Below, piece by piece: positions 1-8,457 of a stretch of 46,348 nucleotides of DNA (position 1 is the first letter of the stretch; each line of letters begins with the position of its first letter). The position numbers and the translations under genes are program-made. The stretch is from an uncultured Clostridia bacterium. Lineage in GTDB: Bacteria > Bacillota > Clostridia > Lachnospirales > CAG-274. A model generated the notes under the pieces. That model saw only the letters and a program-made list of their open reading frames with translations, did no database searches and was not told the origin of the DNA. The stretch lies in the NCBI GenBank assembly GCA_944383305.1, contig CALWOZ010000021.1, positions 1 to 46,348 on the forward strand. The letters run 5' to 3'.

Positions 1-132
1 TGCATTTTGTAGTCTTGCTTTTTGTATCGATGCTTTTACATCTTTGTAATAATCTTCAACATCAAATGCATTTTGTAGTCTTGCTTTTTGTATCGATGCT
101 TTTACATCTTTGTAATAATCTTCAACATCAAA
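1..132. repeat. Tandem 66-bp repeat, two copies
   Basis: Positions 1-66 and 67-132 are identical 66-bp units. The length is a multiple of three, so copies can be gained or lost without breaking the leftward reading frame. A diverged partial unit follows at 133-150. The array may continue past the left edge. Confidence 0.95.
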
Positions 133-180
133 TGCATTTTGTAATTTTGCTTCTTTTATAACATCTTCAAAAACTTTCAT
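1..180 (-). CDS. Hypothetical protein with 22-residue repeats (partial)
   Basis: This is the first 60 codons of a gene that runs off the left edge. It starts at 180 with AGGTG upstream, 10 bases after the stop of the gene at 191, so it is the third gene of the WYL regulator operon. After 16 unique residues (MKVFEDVIKEAKLQNA) come in-frame 22-residue units with the core DVEDYYKDVKASIQKA. Two complete copies are visible and the end of the unique part resembles the end of a unit. The units are charged and probably helical. I do not recognise a family, and the repeat number may vary between strains. Confidence 0.75.
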   Translation of the reverse strand, partial: MKVFEDVIKEAKLQNAFDVEDYYKDVKASIQKARLQNAFDVEDYYKDVKASIQKARLQNA

Positions 181-190
181 ATTATCACCT

Positions 191-742
191 TTATTTCTTG
201 CAAAACATTCTTTTAGCTCTATCTGTGTTATAATTAATACTGAATATATCTTCTCCAACTATAAAAGTATTAACTGCCAAACAATAATCTTCTAACTCTT
301 CTGGCGTAAATTCAAAATTTTTAGCCATAGCTGATATTATATTCAAATTTTCTTCATAATGTTTATCATCTAAAGTTAAAAATAATAATGAATAAAACAT
401 TACTTTTTCTGATACAATCCAATCATTTTCATCATAAGCATTTCCTTCTTTACATCTTTGATATAATGCACTTAGTACAATAGTATCAAAAAACATCAAT
501 TCTGTATTTATATTAAATTCTCTACAAATACTATTGTCATATGGATAATATTCATCTGTTCTATAATAAAATGTAAAACAAAAGATACTATCTAACATAT
601 TTTTATTTTCTTCATCTATTATAAATAAATCTATAAAATTCCCTATTCCATAAATGCCCCTTGTATATACTGGCACTGCTCCCAAATCTCTATCTAACTG
701 ATGTATCCTTGACCCTATATTTCTTAATACATTTGCTTCCAT
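191..742 (-). CDS. Hypothetical protein, second gene of WYL operon
   Basis: This is a 183-residue soluble protein with no signal peptide or membrane segment. It is rich in aromatic and acidic residues. Its ATG overlaps the stop codon of the WYL regulator by one base (TAATG), which indicates translational coupling. I recognise no family. Its position suggests it works with, or is controlled by, the regulator upstream, but that is inference. Confidence 0.75.
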   Translation of the reverse strand: MEANVLRNIGSRIHQLDRDLGAVPVYTRGIYGIGNFIDLFIIDEENKNMLDSIFCFTFYYRTDEYYPYDNSICREFNINTELMFFDTIVLSALYQRCKEGNAYDENDWIVSEKVMFYSLLFLTLDDKHYEENLNIISAMAKNFEFTPEELEDYCLAVNTFIVGEDIFSINYNTDRAKRMFCKK

Positions 743-1710
743 TACATTCCCTCCACATCAAAATAAAAACTATGTATTTTTCTTATTTCTTCTTTTAATT
801 CATTAACTAACCCTTCAGGCTCTAAAACCTTTACATTGCTACCTTGAGATAGTAAAAATTTATTTATCCCCATACCATAAACTTCTGCAACAATAGTAAA
901 TTTTTTACCGTCATTTTCTACAATTTTAGCTGTTGGTATTTTATCCAAAATAGCTTGTACACCAACCCCTGTATATTCAAATTTTATTTTTCTAAACTCT
1001 CCATAAGTCATAAAGTATATTTTTTCTTTAAGCTCACCTTCATCAAAATTATATATACTAGGTATAACAAATTGTTTTCTATGTACAACTACATCTGTTA
1101 CTCTATCTATTCTATAATATAACGGCTTATAATCTTCTTTATCTGCCCTATATGCTATAAGATAGAAATAATATTCGCTAAAAACTATAGCTATCGGACA
1201 TATTGTTCTTTTAACTTTTTTGCTATCCATCTTGGTATACTCTATTGTTATTTCTCTCTTTTCTGAGATATATTTACTAAAATTCCATATAAGTTTAATA
1301 AGGTCGTTTGTCATATTTTTTACATTAGAGTATTTAAAAATTTCTTTAGATATAATCCCTTCTAATAACGCTTTATCTGTATTAGTTGTAAACTTTTTAA
1401 GCTTATTTATTATATTTATAAGCTCAGAACGCTCAACAGCTCTGCTTTCTATTAATATTTTAATAATAAACAACAACTCTTGTGGCAATAGTGATTTATT
1501 GTTAAAAAAACTATATCCTCTACTTTTAGCATTATACACAAGCTCTATATCGCTAAACAATTCTCTATATTCTACAAAGCAATTTCTAATCTCATCAAAA
1601 TACCTAGATATTGTTTTTTCACTTACTCCATATTGTATAGCTAATTGTTTTTTATTAAGTTCTTCACCCATCAATAACCTAATAAATATAATCAAAAATC
1701 TTTGTTTCAA
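742..1710 (-). CDS. WYL-domain transcriptional regulator with N-terminal HTH
   Basis: This 322-residue protein has an N-terminal helix-turn-helix (about residues 19-42, including KKQLAIQYGVSEKTISRY) and a WYL-like ligand-binding region in the middle, around FSEYYFYLIAYRADKEDYK and YRIDRV. Proteins of this family bind nucleic acid or nucleotide ligands and control DNA repair, defence or metabolic genes. The start is TTG at 1710: an in-frame TGA lies just upstream and GAGGTG sits about 10 bases before the TTG. It heads a three-gene leftward operon. It lies outside the mobile element, so it is probably a host gene. Confidence 0.85.
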   Translation of the reverse strand: MKQRFLIIFIRLLMGEELNKKQLAIQYGVSEKTISRYFDEIRNCFVEYRELFSDIELVYNAKSRGYSFFNNKSLLPQELLFIIKILIESRAVERSELINIINKLKKFTTNTDKALLEGIISKEIFKYSNVKNMTNDLIKLIWNFSKYISEKREITIEYTKMDSKKVKRTICPIAIVFSEYYFYLIAYRADKEDYKPLYYRIDRVTDVVVHRKQFVIPSIYNFDEGELKEKIYFMTYGEFRKIKFEYTGVGVQAILDKIPTAKIVENDGKKFTIVAEVYGMGINKFLLSQGSNVKVLEPEGLVNELKEEIRKIHSFYFDVEGM

Positions 1711-1734
1711 GATATATCATCACCTCTGTATATA

Positions 1735-1763
1735 ATATAACATATTTTTACAATGTATTTCAA
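1735..1763 (-). promoter_or_regulatory. Promoter of WYL operon
   Basis: On the minus strand TTGAAA (1758-1763) is followed after 17 bases by TTATAT (1735-1740), a good sigma-A match 25 bases upstream of the TTG start. Confidence 0.6.
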
Positions 1764-1781
1764 TAATTTTTATAATATTTT

Positions 1782-2783
1782 TTAACTATTTATAAATTCT
1801 GTTATCAGTATAGCTAGTTCTTCTACCATAGCAGGTGTATTTTGCTCTATTTTATTATATTCGCTTGTTATCTTTGCTACCTCATCTTCTGTTATATACT
1901 CATACACAGGTAATACTACAGAAAAACCATCTTGATAAAACTCTTCATCTCTTAAATATATAAAGCTACCTTCTATATAATCTCTAGATATTACTCCTTC
2001 TTCTGTTTCTTGTATAACAAATTCTTCATCTGCATAATATTCTGGTGATACATAGTATAGATCTAAGTATTCTCCTTCTGCCTCTTTATTTTCAACTCTA
2101 TGTGTTACATATCCACTTTTTTCTTCTAAATTATAAAATTTATCAGCTAATTCAAAATCTATTTCTTCTGAAAGCTTATTAGCTGCCACAATTTGATCAC
2201 ACTGTATCTTTATATCATACATCATACCAACTTTGGTCAATCTTTCATTTTCTAAAAAGCTTAGTTTAGCAGATAAATCATTTATAAAATTTGCATCTGT
2301 TTCCTCTATCCACATTTCTTTGTTATAATCATACCCTAAGCTCTTTAAATATTTTTTAAAACTTTCTTTTGCAGTTTTTTCAAAGTATGGTATTTGGTCA
2401 TTTTCTATCTTATCTAAAATTTTTATTATTTTAGTTGTTTTCATACTGTCTAATGCTTTATCAATATCACCATTACTTATAGTAACCATATTGTATGTAA
2501 TTACTGCTCCACACATTAAAACAATAGTACCTGCAATAATTTTACCTTTTTTATTTTTAGCTTTTGTTTCTGGCTTTTTTGTATCTTCTATAACCTCATC
2601 TGCTACTAAATCTTCTTTATTATCATTTTCAACTTTATCTACCTCTGTTAAGCTTTTACTTTCTTCAGCTTTACTTTCTTCTATTAAATTATTATTTCGA
2701 GATTCTCCATTTTGAATTTCTCCACAAAATGAACAAAATTTACTATTTTCACTTATTTCTTGACTACATTTTTTGCAATTCAT
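1782..2783 (-). CDS. Zinc-ribbon membrane protein
   Basis: This 333-residue protein starts with a zinc ribbon (CKKCSQE and CSFCGE, residues 3-22). Then come an acidic, lysine-rich linker (about 25-80), one membrane helix (about 83-102, GKIIAGTIVLMCGAVITYNM) and a roughly 230-residue extracellular domain that I do not recognise. Such zinc-ribbon plus single-helix proteins are common in Bacillota and are usually of unknown function. A TATAAT hexamer lies at 2820-2825 on the minus strand. GAGGG precedes the ATG. Confidence 0.8.
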   Translation of the reverse strand: MNCKKCSQEISENSKFCSFCGEIQNGESRNNNLIEESKAEESKSLTEVDKVENDNKEDLVADEVIEDTKKPETKAKNKKGKIIAGTIVLMCGAVITYNMVTISNGDIDKALDSMKTTKIIKILDKIENDQIPYFEKTAKESFKKYLKSLGYDYNKEMWIEETDANFINDLSAKLSFLENERLTKVGMMYDIKIQCDQIVAANKLSEEIDFELADKFYNLEEKSGYVTHRVENKEAEGEYLDLYYVSPEYYADEEFVIQETEEGVISRDYIEGSFIYLRDEEFYQDGFSVVLPVYEYITEDEVAKITSEYNKIEQNTPAMVEELAILITEFINS

Positions 2784-2983
2784 ATTAAAATCCCTCTTTC
2801 ATAATTATTTTATAACTAAATTATACCAATTTATGTAGTACAAAAAATGTCCTAGTAAAAATTTTTATATAAAAATAAACCCATAATTTATTTATGAGCT
2901 ATTTATATATTTATGAATAAATTAAATTTCTATGACTATATATCTAAATAATAAGACTGTATAATATTTAGGTCTTTCATAAC

Positions 2984-3045
2984 AAAACCTACTATGATTT
3001 TATTTTGGGTTAGCAGACCAATTCTATTCTATCATAGGAGGTTTT
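2984..3045. repeat. Inverted repeat in intergenic region
   Basis: AAAACCTACTATGAT (from 2984) faces ATCATAGGAGGTTTT (to 3045), 14 of 15 bases paired around a 32-base centre. It could be a small transcribed hairpin or the end of a decayed insertion. The whole stretch 2784-3162 holds no gene. Confidence 0.5.
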
Positions 3046-3070
3046 TACTTTTTTACAAGAATTTTTATCT

Positions 3071-3091
3071 ACCACAAGCATAGCTGGTGGT
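3071..3091. repeat. Hairpin resembling an IS200/IS605-type end
   Basis: ACCACAAGC, loop ATA, GCTGGTGGT forms a 9-bp stem with one mismatch. Short imperfect hairpins of this kind lie just inside the ends of IS200/IS605-family elements. No tnpA or tnpB gene is present, so at most this is a remnant or a transposase-less derivative. Confidence 0.3.
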
Positions 3092-3118
3092 TTATATATA
3101 ACCTATTCGGCGACAACT

Positions 3119-3158
3119 AAAATAAACCCTATTAATAAAAATTAATAAGGTTTATTTT
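3119..3158. terminator. Bidirectional terminator after LysM gene remnant
   Basis: A 17-bp stem (AAATAAACCCTATTAAT against ATTAATAAGGTTTATTT, one G-U pair) with an AAAAA loop ends five bases from the LysM stop codon. A/T runs on both sides make it usable in either direction. Confidence 0.75.
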
Positions 3159-3162
3159 TATA

Positions 3163-3330
3163 TTAACAAACTTTTTTAAGTATTAACAATTTTTGTCCTG
3201 GATAAATCAAATCTGAATTTTCAATGTCATTAATTTTTACTATATCATCTACTGTTGTGTTAAACTTTTTAGCTAAACACCAAAGTGTATCACCAGGTTG
3301 AACTACATATGATGCTGTCAAGACAGGACA
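3163..3330 (-). pseudogene. LysM-domain protein, C-terminal fragment cut by element insertion
   Basis: Reading leftward, the frame ending at TAA 3163-3165 encodes one complete LysM domain: SYVVQPGDTLWCLAKKF, then a middle with the NDIEN motif, then LIYPGQKLLILKKVC. LysM binds peptidoglycan or chitin and usually sits at an end of cell-wall enzymes or spore-coat proteins. There is no start codon or SD. The coding match stops at about 3313-3330 and runs straight into the AT-rich end of the mobile element, 34 bases from the third recombinase's stop. The N-terminal part should lie beyond the element's other end, outside this window. Confidence 0.85.
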
Positions 3331-3340
3331 TAAAATTTTT
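3313..3340. other. Probable left attachment junction of the mobile element
   Basis: Homology to a LysM gene ends here and element sequence begins. The junction contains TGTCAAGACAGGACA (3316-3330), where TGTC and GACA are inverted. Large serine recombinases leave only a 2-3 base core duplication, so the exact crossover cannot be placed from one end. Confidence 0.55.
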
Positions 3341-3366
3341 AATTTTTATTTATAAAATAAAAATTA
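3340..3366 (-). terminator. AT-only hairpin at end of recombinase operon
   Basis: TAATTTTTATTT (3340-3351) pairs perfectly with AAATAAAAATTA (3355-3366) around a 3-base loop and overlaps the recombinase stop codon. The stem contains no G-C pair, so termination would be weak. Confidence 0.4.
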
Positions 3367-4800
3367 AAGTTTAAATTTCCATAAAATTTCCATTTTATTA
3401 TCCTCAAAAATATATATTTTATTTATTAAATAATCTACTATTTCTTTTGTTAAATTGTTTATTTTTAAGTAATCTTTGATTTGTTTTATCTCATCAAAAA
3501 AAGTATTTTCATTAGTATATTGAGGTAATAGTAACTTTAATTCTTCTTCTTTTTCTTGTAAAACTTTTTTCTTTTGTATGTACTCTTCTTTAGTTAAATC
3601 TTCATTTAGATATAGTTCATAAATTAAGATTTTTTTTTCATCAATTTTATTTAACTCATAGTTAGTATTGGCTATTCTATCTGAAATAGAATTTTCATTT
3701 TTTTCTTTATTTAAAAAGTTATTTATAAATACATTTATTATTTGTAAAATTGTATTTTCTAATTCTTTAAAATTAATACTATTATCTTTACATTTCATAC
3801 TATTATCATATTTATAAGAATTACATACATAACTTTTACCAGATTTTAATAAACTATATTGGCAATATCCACATTTTAATTTATTAGAAAATATACTTTT
3901 ACTTTTTTCTATATTTCTATAATTTATATTCTTTTGTAACTTTAAAAAGTCATCTTTCTTTATTATAGGTTGATGCGTATTTTCACATACACATTTTTTA
4001 CCTTTATCATTATATACTATATTACCAATATAAACTTCATTAATTAATATTGTTCTAACTTGACTTGTAAACCATATTGTTTTTTTATCATCACTTGATT
4101 TACTACTTCTTAAGCCATTTTTACTTAAAAAATATTCTTTTGTAGGTATTTCATTTTCATTTAAGTATTTTGCAATTTCTTTATTAGACTTACCCTTTAA
4201 TGCTAAATCAAATATTGTTTTTACGATAGGAGCTGTTTCACCGTCTATTTCTAGTTTACCTTTTTCCTTATTTGATTTTTTATAACCAAAAGGTGCAACT
4301 ATCCCTTGATAAAATCCTTTTTTAGCTCTTTCAAGTTTACCACTTTTAATTTTTTTAGATAAGTCTTTTGAATAATAATCATATATTAAATTTTTAAAAT
4401 TAACATCTAAATCACTTAACCCATATTTGTTGTTATCGCTATCATAATTATCATTAATTGCTATAAATCTTATATTGAAAAATGGAAATATATTTTCTAA
4501 ATAATTGCTAACTTCAATATAATTTCTTCCAAACCTAGATAAATCTTTTACTATTATACAATTTATTTTATTAAGTTTTATATCATCTAATAAACTTTTA
4601 ATACTAGGTCTATTAAAGTTCGTACCAGAATATCCATCATCAACATATTCAAAACAATCACTATTTTTTAATTCTTGAAAACTACTTATAAAATCATAAA
4701 TCAAAAGCCTTTGATTTTTTATGCTATCACTTTCTTGATTTTTATTCTCATCTTCATTTGAAATTCTTAAATAAATTCCTACTTTATAGCTTGTACTCAT
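3364..4800 (-). CDS. Large serine recombinase 3 (site-specific integrase)
   Basis: This 478-residue protein has the layout of large serine recombinases. A resolvase catalytic domain carries the serine in YLRIS (about residue 13) and the motifs VDDGYSGTNFNRP and VKDLSRFGRNYIEV. A recombinase domain follows (about 160-260), then a zinc ribbon (LKCGYCQ near 310) and a C-terminal coiled coil. Such enzymes cut both DNA strands through a phosphoserine link and insert or excise elements. It is the last of three recombinase genes; its ATG overlaps the preceding TGA stop. It is the shortest of the three and the closest to the element end. Confidence 0.92.
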   Translation of the reverse strand: MSTSYKVGIYLRISNEDENKNQESDSIKNQRLLIYDFISSFQELKNSDCFEYVDDGYSGTNFNRPSIKSLLDDIKLNKINCIIVKDLSRFGRNYIEVSNYLENIFPFFNIRFIAINDNYDSDNNKYGLSDLDVNFKNLIYDYYSKDLSKKIKSGKLERAKKGFYQGIVAPFGYKKSNKEKGKLEIDGETAPIVKTIFDLALKGKSNKEIAKYLNENEIPTKEYFLSKNGLRSSKSSDDKKTIWFTSQVRTILINEVYIGNIVYNDKGKKCVCENTHQPIIKKDDFLKLQKNINYRNIEKSKSIFSNKLKCGYCQYSLLKSGKSYVCNSYKYDNSMKCKDNSINFKELENTILQIINVFINNFLNKEKNENSISDRIANTNYELNKIDEKKILIYELYLNEDLTKEEYIQKKKVLQEKEEELKLLLPQYTNENTFFDEIKQIKDYLKINNLTKEIVDYLINKIYIFEDNKMEILWKFKL

Positions 4801-6464
4801 TTTAATTCCTCCAAACTATAAATATAATTATTTAAAATATCAAATTCTTTTTTAAATTTAAAATGTATCTCTATTCTTTTGTTAGGATATACTTTTATTT
4901 CTTTTATTAAAGCTAAAATCATTTCTTTTGTTATTTTATCATTGTTTTCAAAATTTAAAAATGATTTTAAAAATGGATTTTCTAAAGTTTTATTTTTTTC
5001 ACATTTTATATCCTTTTTTAAATTTTTAATTTCATCTTTAATATTTTTTTCTTGCTCTTTATACTTATTTTTAATAAATATGTAGTCTTGCTCTGATAAA
5101 AAGTTTTCTAGATATTCTGTATATATATCCTCATACTTACTTTCCAATTTGTTTAATTCTATTTTTTTGTTGTCTAATTGTGTTTGAAGTTTATCCATAT
5201 TATTAAACAAACTATTAGAATTATTAGAAATTATCTCATTAAAATCTTTAGCTATCATTATTTGAGTTTTAATTGTTTTTAATATAACATCTAATAACTC
5301 ATCTTCTCTAATACTTGTAAAGCTACATCTTTCTTTACTAATATTTCTTGTATTACAAGTAAAACTTATTCTTATATTACAATCTTTAGTCTTGTTTTGT
5401 TTAAATTTTTCTATTCTTATAAGATTTTTACCACAACTCCCACATTTTAATATACCTTTTAATCTATCATCTTTAGTATGTAATTCTTTAAACTTATCTT
5501 TATTTAAGTTATATTTTTCGCTAGCTTTTAAATTTATCTCTTGTACTTTATAAAATGTTTCCTTATCTATTATAGGTTGATGGTGATTTTCCATTTTTAT
5601 TATTTTTTTATCATTATTTAACTGCGTATTTATTTTACTTCTACTAAACTTACCTTGTATTGTAGTTCCTATATAAAACTCATTGGATAATATATCCCTT
5701 ATACCCCCTGATTTCCATAAACCTGTTTTTTTATTATTTTCTTTTAATAACCCTAAATTTACTAAACGTTTATAAGGAGAAGGAACATCTTTTTCATTTA
5801 ATATATCTGCTATACTTTTATAAGAATAATTTTCTAATCTAAGATTAAAAATGTCTACAACAACATCTTTAACTTCCTCATCTATTATAACATTTCCTTT
5901 ATTGTCATTATCCTTTAAATAACCGTAAGGGGGTATTGTACACATATATTGTCCATTTTCTTTTTTCTTTCTTAAAACACTTGAAACTTTTTTAGATATA
6001 TCTTTAGCATAAGTTTCATTCACAATATTTTTAAGTTGCATAGACAAAATATTATTAGATGATATTTTAAAGCTATCATAATTATCATTAATTGCTATAA
6101 ATCTAATATTCATAAATGGAAATACGTTTTCTATGTAGTTACTACATTCTTTATAATCTCTACCAAACCTAGATAAATCTTTTACTACAATACAATTTAT
6201 AATTCCTTTTTTTACATCTTTTAAAAGATTTTCAAACCCTTCTCTATTAAAATTTGTACCTGTTTTATTTGTATCCTCATATATCTTTACTAAAGTTAAT
6301 TCTGTATTTTTTTCAATATAATTTAAAACTACCTTTTTTTGATTTTCGATAGTATCATTATCTTCTTCACTATTAAACACAGATAAACGAACATACACAC
6401 CAACATTAAATCTATCTTTTAAATTATTATCTAAAGGTTGATTTATTCGACTTTTTCTAGCCAT
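4797..6464 (-). CDS. Large serine recombinase 2
   Basis: This 555-residue serine recombinase has its catalytic serine in YVRLS (about residue 29), followed by EDTNKTGTNFNREGF and VKDLSRFGRDYKE. The zinc ribbon starts at LKCGSCGKNL and a long coiled coil follows at about 430-500. The N-terminus begins with an extra basic segment (MARKSRINQ). AGGAGGT precedes the ATG, one base after the stop of recombinase 1. All catalytic motifs look intact. It is clearly diverged from its two neighbours, so the three are old paralogues rather than a recent duplication. Confidence 0.92.
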   Translation of the reverse strand: MARKSRINQPLDNNLKDRFNVGVYVRLSVFNSEEDNDTIENQKKVVLNYIEKNTELTLVKIYEDTNKTGTNFNREGFENLLKDVKKGIINCIVVKDLSRFGRDYKECSNYIENVFPFMNIRFIAINDNYDSFKISSNNILSMQLKNIVNETYAKDISKKVSSVLRKKKENGQYMCTIPPYGYLKDNDNKGNVIIDEEVKDVVVDIFNLRLENYSYKSIADILNEKDVPSPYKRLVNLGLLKENNKKTGLWKSGGIRDILSNEFYIGTTIQGKFSRSKINTQLNNDKKIIKMENHHQPIIDKETFYKVQEINLKASEKYNLNKDKFKELHTKDDRLKGILKCGSCGKNLIRIEKFKQNKTKDCNIRISFTCNTRNISKERCSFTSIREDELLDVILKTIKTQIMIAKDFNEIISNNSNSLFNNMDKLQTQLDNKKIELNKLESKYEDIYTEYLENFLSEQDYIFIKNKYKEQEKNIKDEIKNLKKDIKCEKNKTLENPFLKSFLNFENNDKITKEMILALIKEIKVYPNKRIEIHFKFKKEFDILNNYIYSLEELK

Positions 6465-6465
6465 A

Positions 6466-8091
6466 TTAAATAACCTCCTTTGATAGATTTATGTTTTTAA
6501 TAAAGTTTGTAACTTGATTATAAGGTTCTTGAAATTTAAACTTTATTTCTATCTTGCAATCTTCATATACATAGATTTTTTCTATTAAAGATATAATAAT
6601 TTTTCTATCTAATTTTTCTATATTTTGGTATTTTTTAAAATATTCTATAAAATTTTGTTCTTTTCCATCATCTTTTAATAATTTTGTAATTTCTTTTTCA
6701 GAATTATTTATTCTTTCTTTTACCATTTCTATCTTTTCATCATTTTTTTTAGAAAATAGTTGATATTCTAATTTATCAAGCAATCCATTTTTATAATCTT
6801 CATAAATTTTAAATTTTTGTTCTTCTAATTTTTTTAGCTCATTTTTATTGTTTTCATTATTTATATTTATTTTTTCAATTTCTTTTTCTATGTAAGAAAC
6901 ATTTTTTATATATTTTAAAACTTGTTCTAAATTAACTATATTTTTTATATGACTTTTTATAATTTTAAAAATCAATTCTTCTATAACTTTATCTCTAATA
7001 GAATGTTTTGTACATCCAGTTTTCTTAACTGCTCCTGAACACACATAATAAATATATCTTTTTTCTTTCGTACCATAATTTTTTCTAATTAAACTTCGCC
7101 CACAATCACCACAATATAAAATACCAGAAAATAAAGATAATTTTTCATTATTAGATGCTATTCTTGTATCAGAAAGCATTAATTTTTGAACTGTATCAAA
7201 TGTATCCTTATCTATTATTGGTTGATGACTATTATTGCAAATAATCCATTTATCTTTTTTATTTTCAATTTTATTTTTTATTTTATGATTTAAAGTTGTA
7301 AATTTACTCTGTTCTAATACCCCTATATAAACAGGATTTTTCAAAATTCTTATTATGGTATTGTGATTCCATTTTGCTTTTGAGCTTGTTTTAAAACTTG
7401 TACTAAATTTTAGTCCCATATGTTTCTTGTATTCCATAGGACATAAAATACCTTCTTCGTTTAATTTATTTGCAATTTTACTATGAGTAAACCCCTCTAA
7501 TTTTAATTTAAAAATTTCTTTTATTATTTTAGAAGCATATTCATCTACAATTAATTTATTTTTGTTTTTAGGGTCTTTTAAATATCCATATGTAGCAAAA
7601 GAGCCTATAAAATCTCCGTTCTTCTTTTTACTATCTAATTGAGTCCTTATTTTTATTGATATATCTCTTAAATAAGCATCATTTATAAGATTTTTAAATG
7701 GCACTATTATATCATTAGAATTATTAACATTTAAACTATCATAGTTATCGTTAATAGCTATAAATCTTATGCCCATAAAAGGAAATATCTCTTCTATATA
7801 CTTTCCAACTTCAATAAAATTACGCCCAAATCTTGAAAAGTCTTTTACTATTATGCAATCTACTTCCTTATTTTTTATTTCTTCCATTAATTCTTTAAAA
7901 GCAGGTCTATCAAAATTACTTCCACTATATCCATCATCTATTTTAATAGAAACAAGCTCTAAATCTTCTCTTTCATTAATAAAAGTATTTATCATTTGTT
8001 TTTGATTTAAAATACTTTCACTTTCATTTCTACTTTTATTTATATCTTCTTTTGATAATCGTAAGTACATTGCAACTTTGTATTTTTTCAT
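6466..8091 (-). CDS. Large serine recombinase 1
   Basis: This is the first gene of the recombinase operon, 541 residues from the ATG at 8091. That start has TTAGGAGTG at the right distance; the upstream in-frame ATG at 8130 has no SD. Motifs in order: YLRLS (catalytic serine), DDGYSGSNFDRPAF, VKDFSRFGRNFIEVG, the recombinase domain, the zinc ribbon from LYCGDCGRSLIR with the later VCSG, and a coiled coil at about 420-490. The role is integration or excision of the element, probably jointly with the two recombinases downstream. Confidence 0.92.
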   Translation of the reverse strand: MKKYKVAMYLRLSKEDINKSRNESESILNQKQMINTFINEREDLELVSIKIDDGYSGSNFDRPAFKELMEEIKNKEVDCIIVKDFSRFGRNFIEVGKYIEEIFPFMGIRFIAINDNYDSLNVNNSNDIIVPFKNLINDAYLRDISIKIRTQLDSKKKNGDFIGSFATYGYLKDPKNKNKLIVDEYASKIIKEIFKLKLEGFTHSKIANKLNEEGILCPMEYKKHMGLKFSTSFKTSSKAKWNHNTIIRILKNPVYIGVLEQSKFTTLNHKIKNKIENKKDKWIICNNSHQPIIDKDTFDTVQKLMLSDTRIASNNEKLSLFSGILYCGDCGRSLIRKNYGTKEKRYIYYVCSGAVKKTGCTKHSIRDKVIEELIFKIIKSHIKNIVNLEQVLKYIKNVSYIEKEIEKININNENNKNELKKLEEQKFKIYEDYKNGLLDKLEYQLFSKKNDEKIEMVKERINNSEKEITKLLKDDGKEQNFIEYFKKYQNIEKLDRKIIISLIEKIYVYEDCKIEIKFKFQEPYNQVTNFIKNINLSKEVI

Positions 8092-8160
8092 ATTATACAC
8101 TCCTAATTGATTTATTTTATCAAAAATCAACTAGAATTTTCATACGTCTTATTTTGATAA

Positions 8161-8189
8161 AGTATATCATAAATATTTTCATATGTCTA
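8161..8189 (-). promoter_or_regulatory. Recombinase operon promoter with direct-repeat operator
   Basis: TAGACA (8184-8189) and TATACT (8161-8166) lie 17 bases apart on the minus strand. A 15-base sequence TAGACATATGAAAAT covers the -35 box and recurs as AAGACGTATGAAAAT near 8137-8151, downstream of the -10. This pair could be a repressor site. A small inverted repeat (TTGATTT/AAATCAA) lies just before the SD of the first recombinase. Confidence 0.55.
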
Positions 8190-8196
8190 GTTAATT

Positions 8197-8457
8197 TTAT
8201 GCGTTATCTGCTAACCCTTGCATACATCTTTCTATTGTTAATGAGTTTTCATCTTCTTCAAAAATTTGTTTAACAATAAAATTTCCTACTTTAATAAAAA
8301 ATGGATTTTTTACTTGTTCTATATATTGTTCCAACTTTTCTTCATAACTTAAATCGGTATCTATATTTATACTTTCTATATCAACTAAATTTTCTATATT
8401 AACCGTTTTTATATCAATTTTTTTTAATTCTTCAAAATTAATTTTTTTGTTACACAT
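8197..8457 (-). CDS. Small ICE-associated protein (DUF6870-like)
   Basis: This 86-residue acidic protein has the layout IDIKTVNIENLVDI, then YEEKLEQYIEQVKNPFFIKVG, then FIVKQIF. It resembles a small family common beside integrases in clostridial conjugative elements, which I recall as DUF6870; this match is from memory. Its function is unknown. AGGAG lies eight bases before the ATG. It ends just upstream of the recombinase promoter. Confidence 0.6.
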   Translation of the reverse strand: MCNKKINFEELKKIDIKTVNIENLVDIESINIDTDLSYEEKLEQYIEQVKNPFFIKVGNFIVKQIFEEDENSLTIERCMQGLADNA

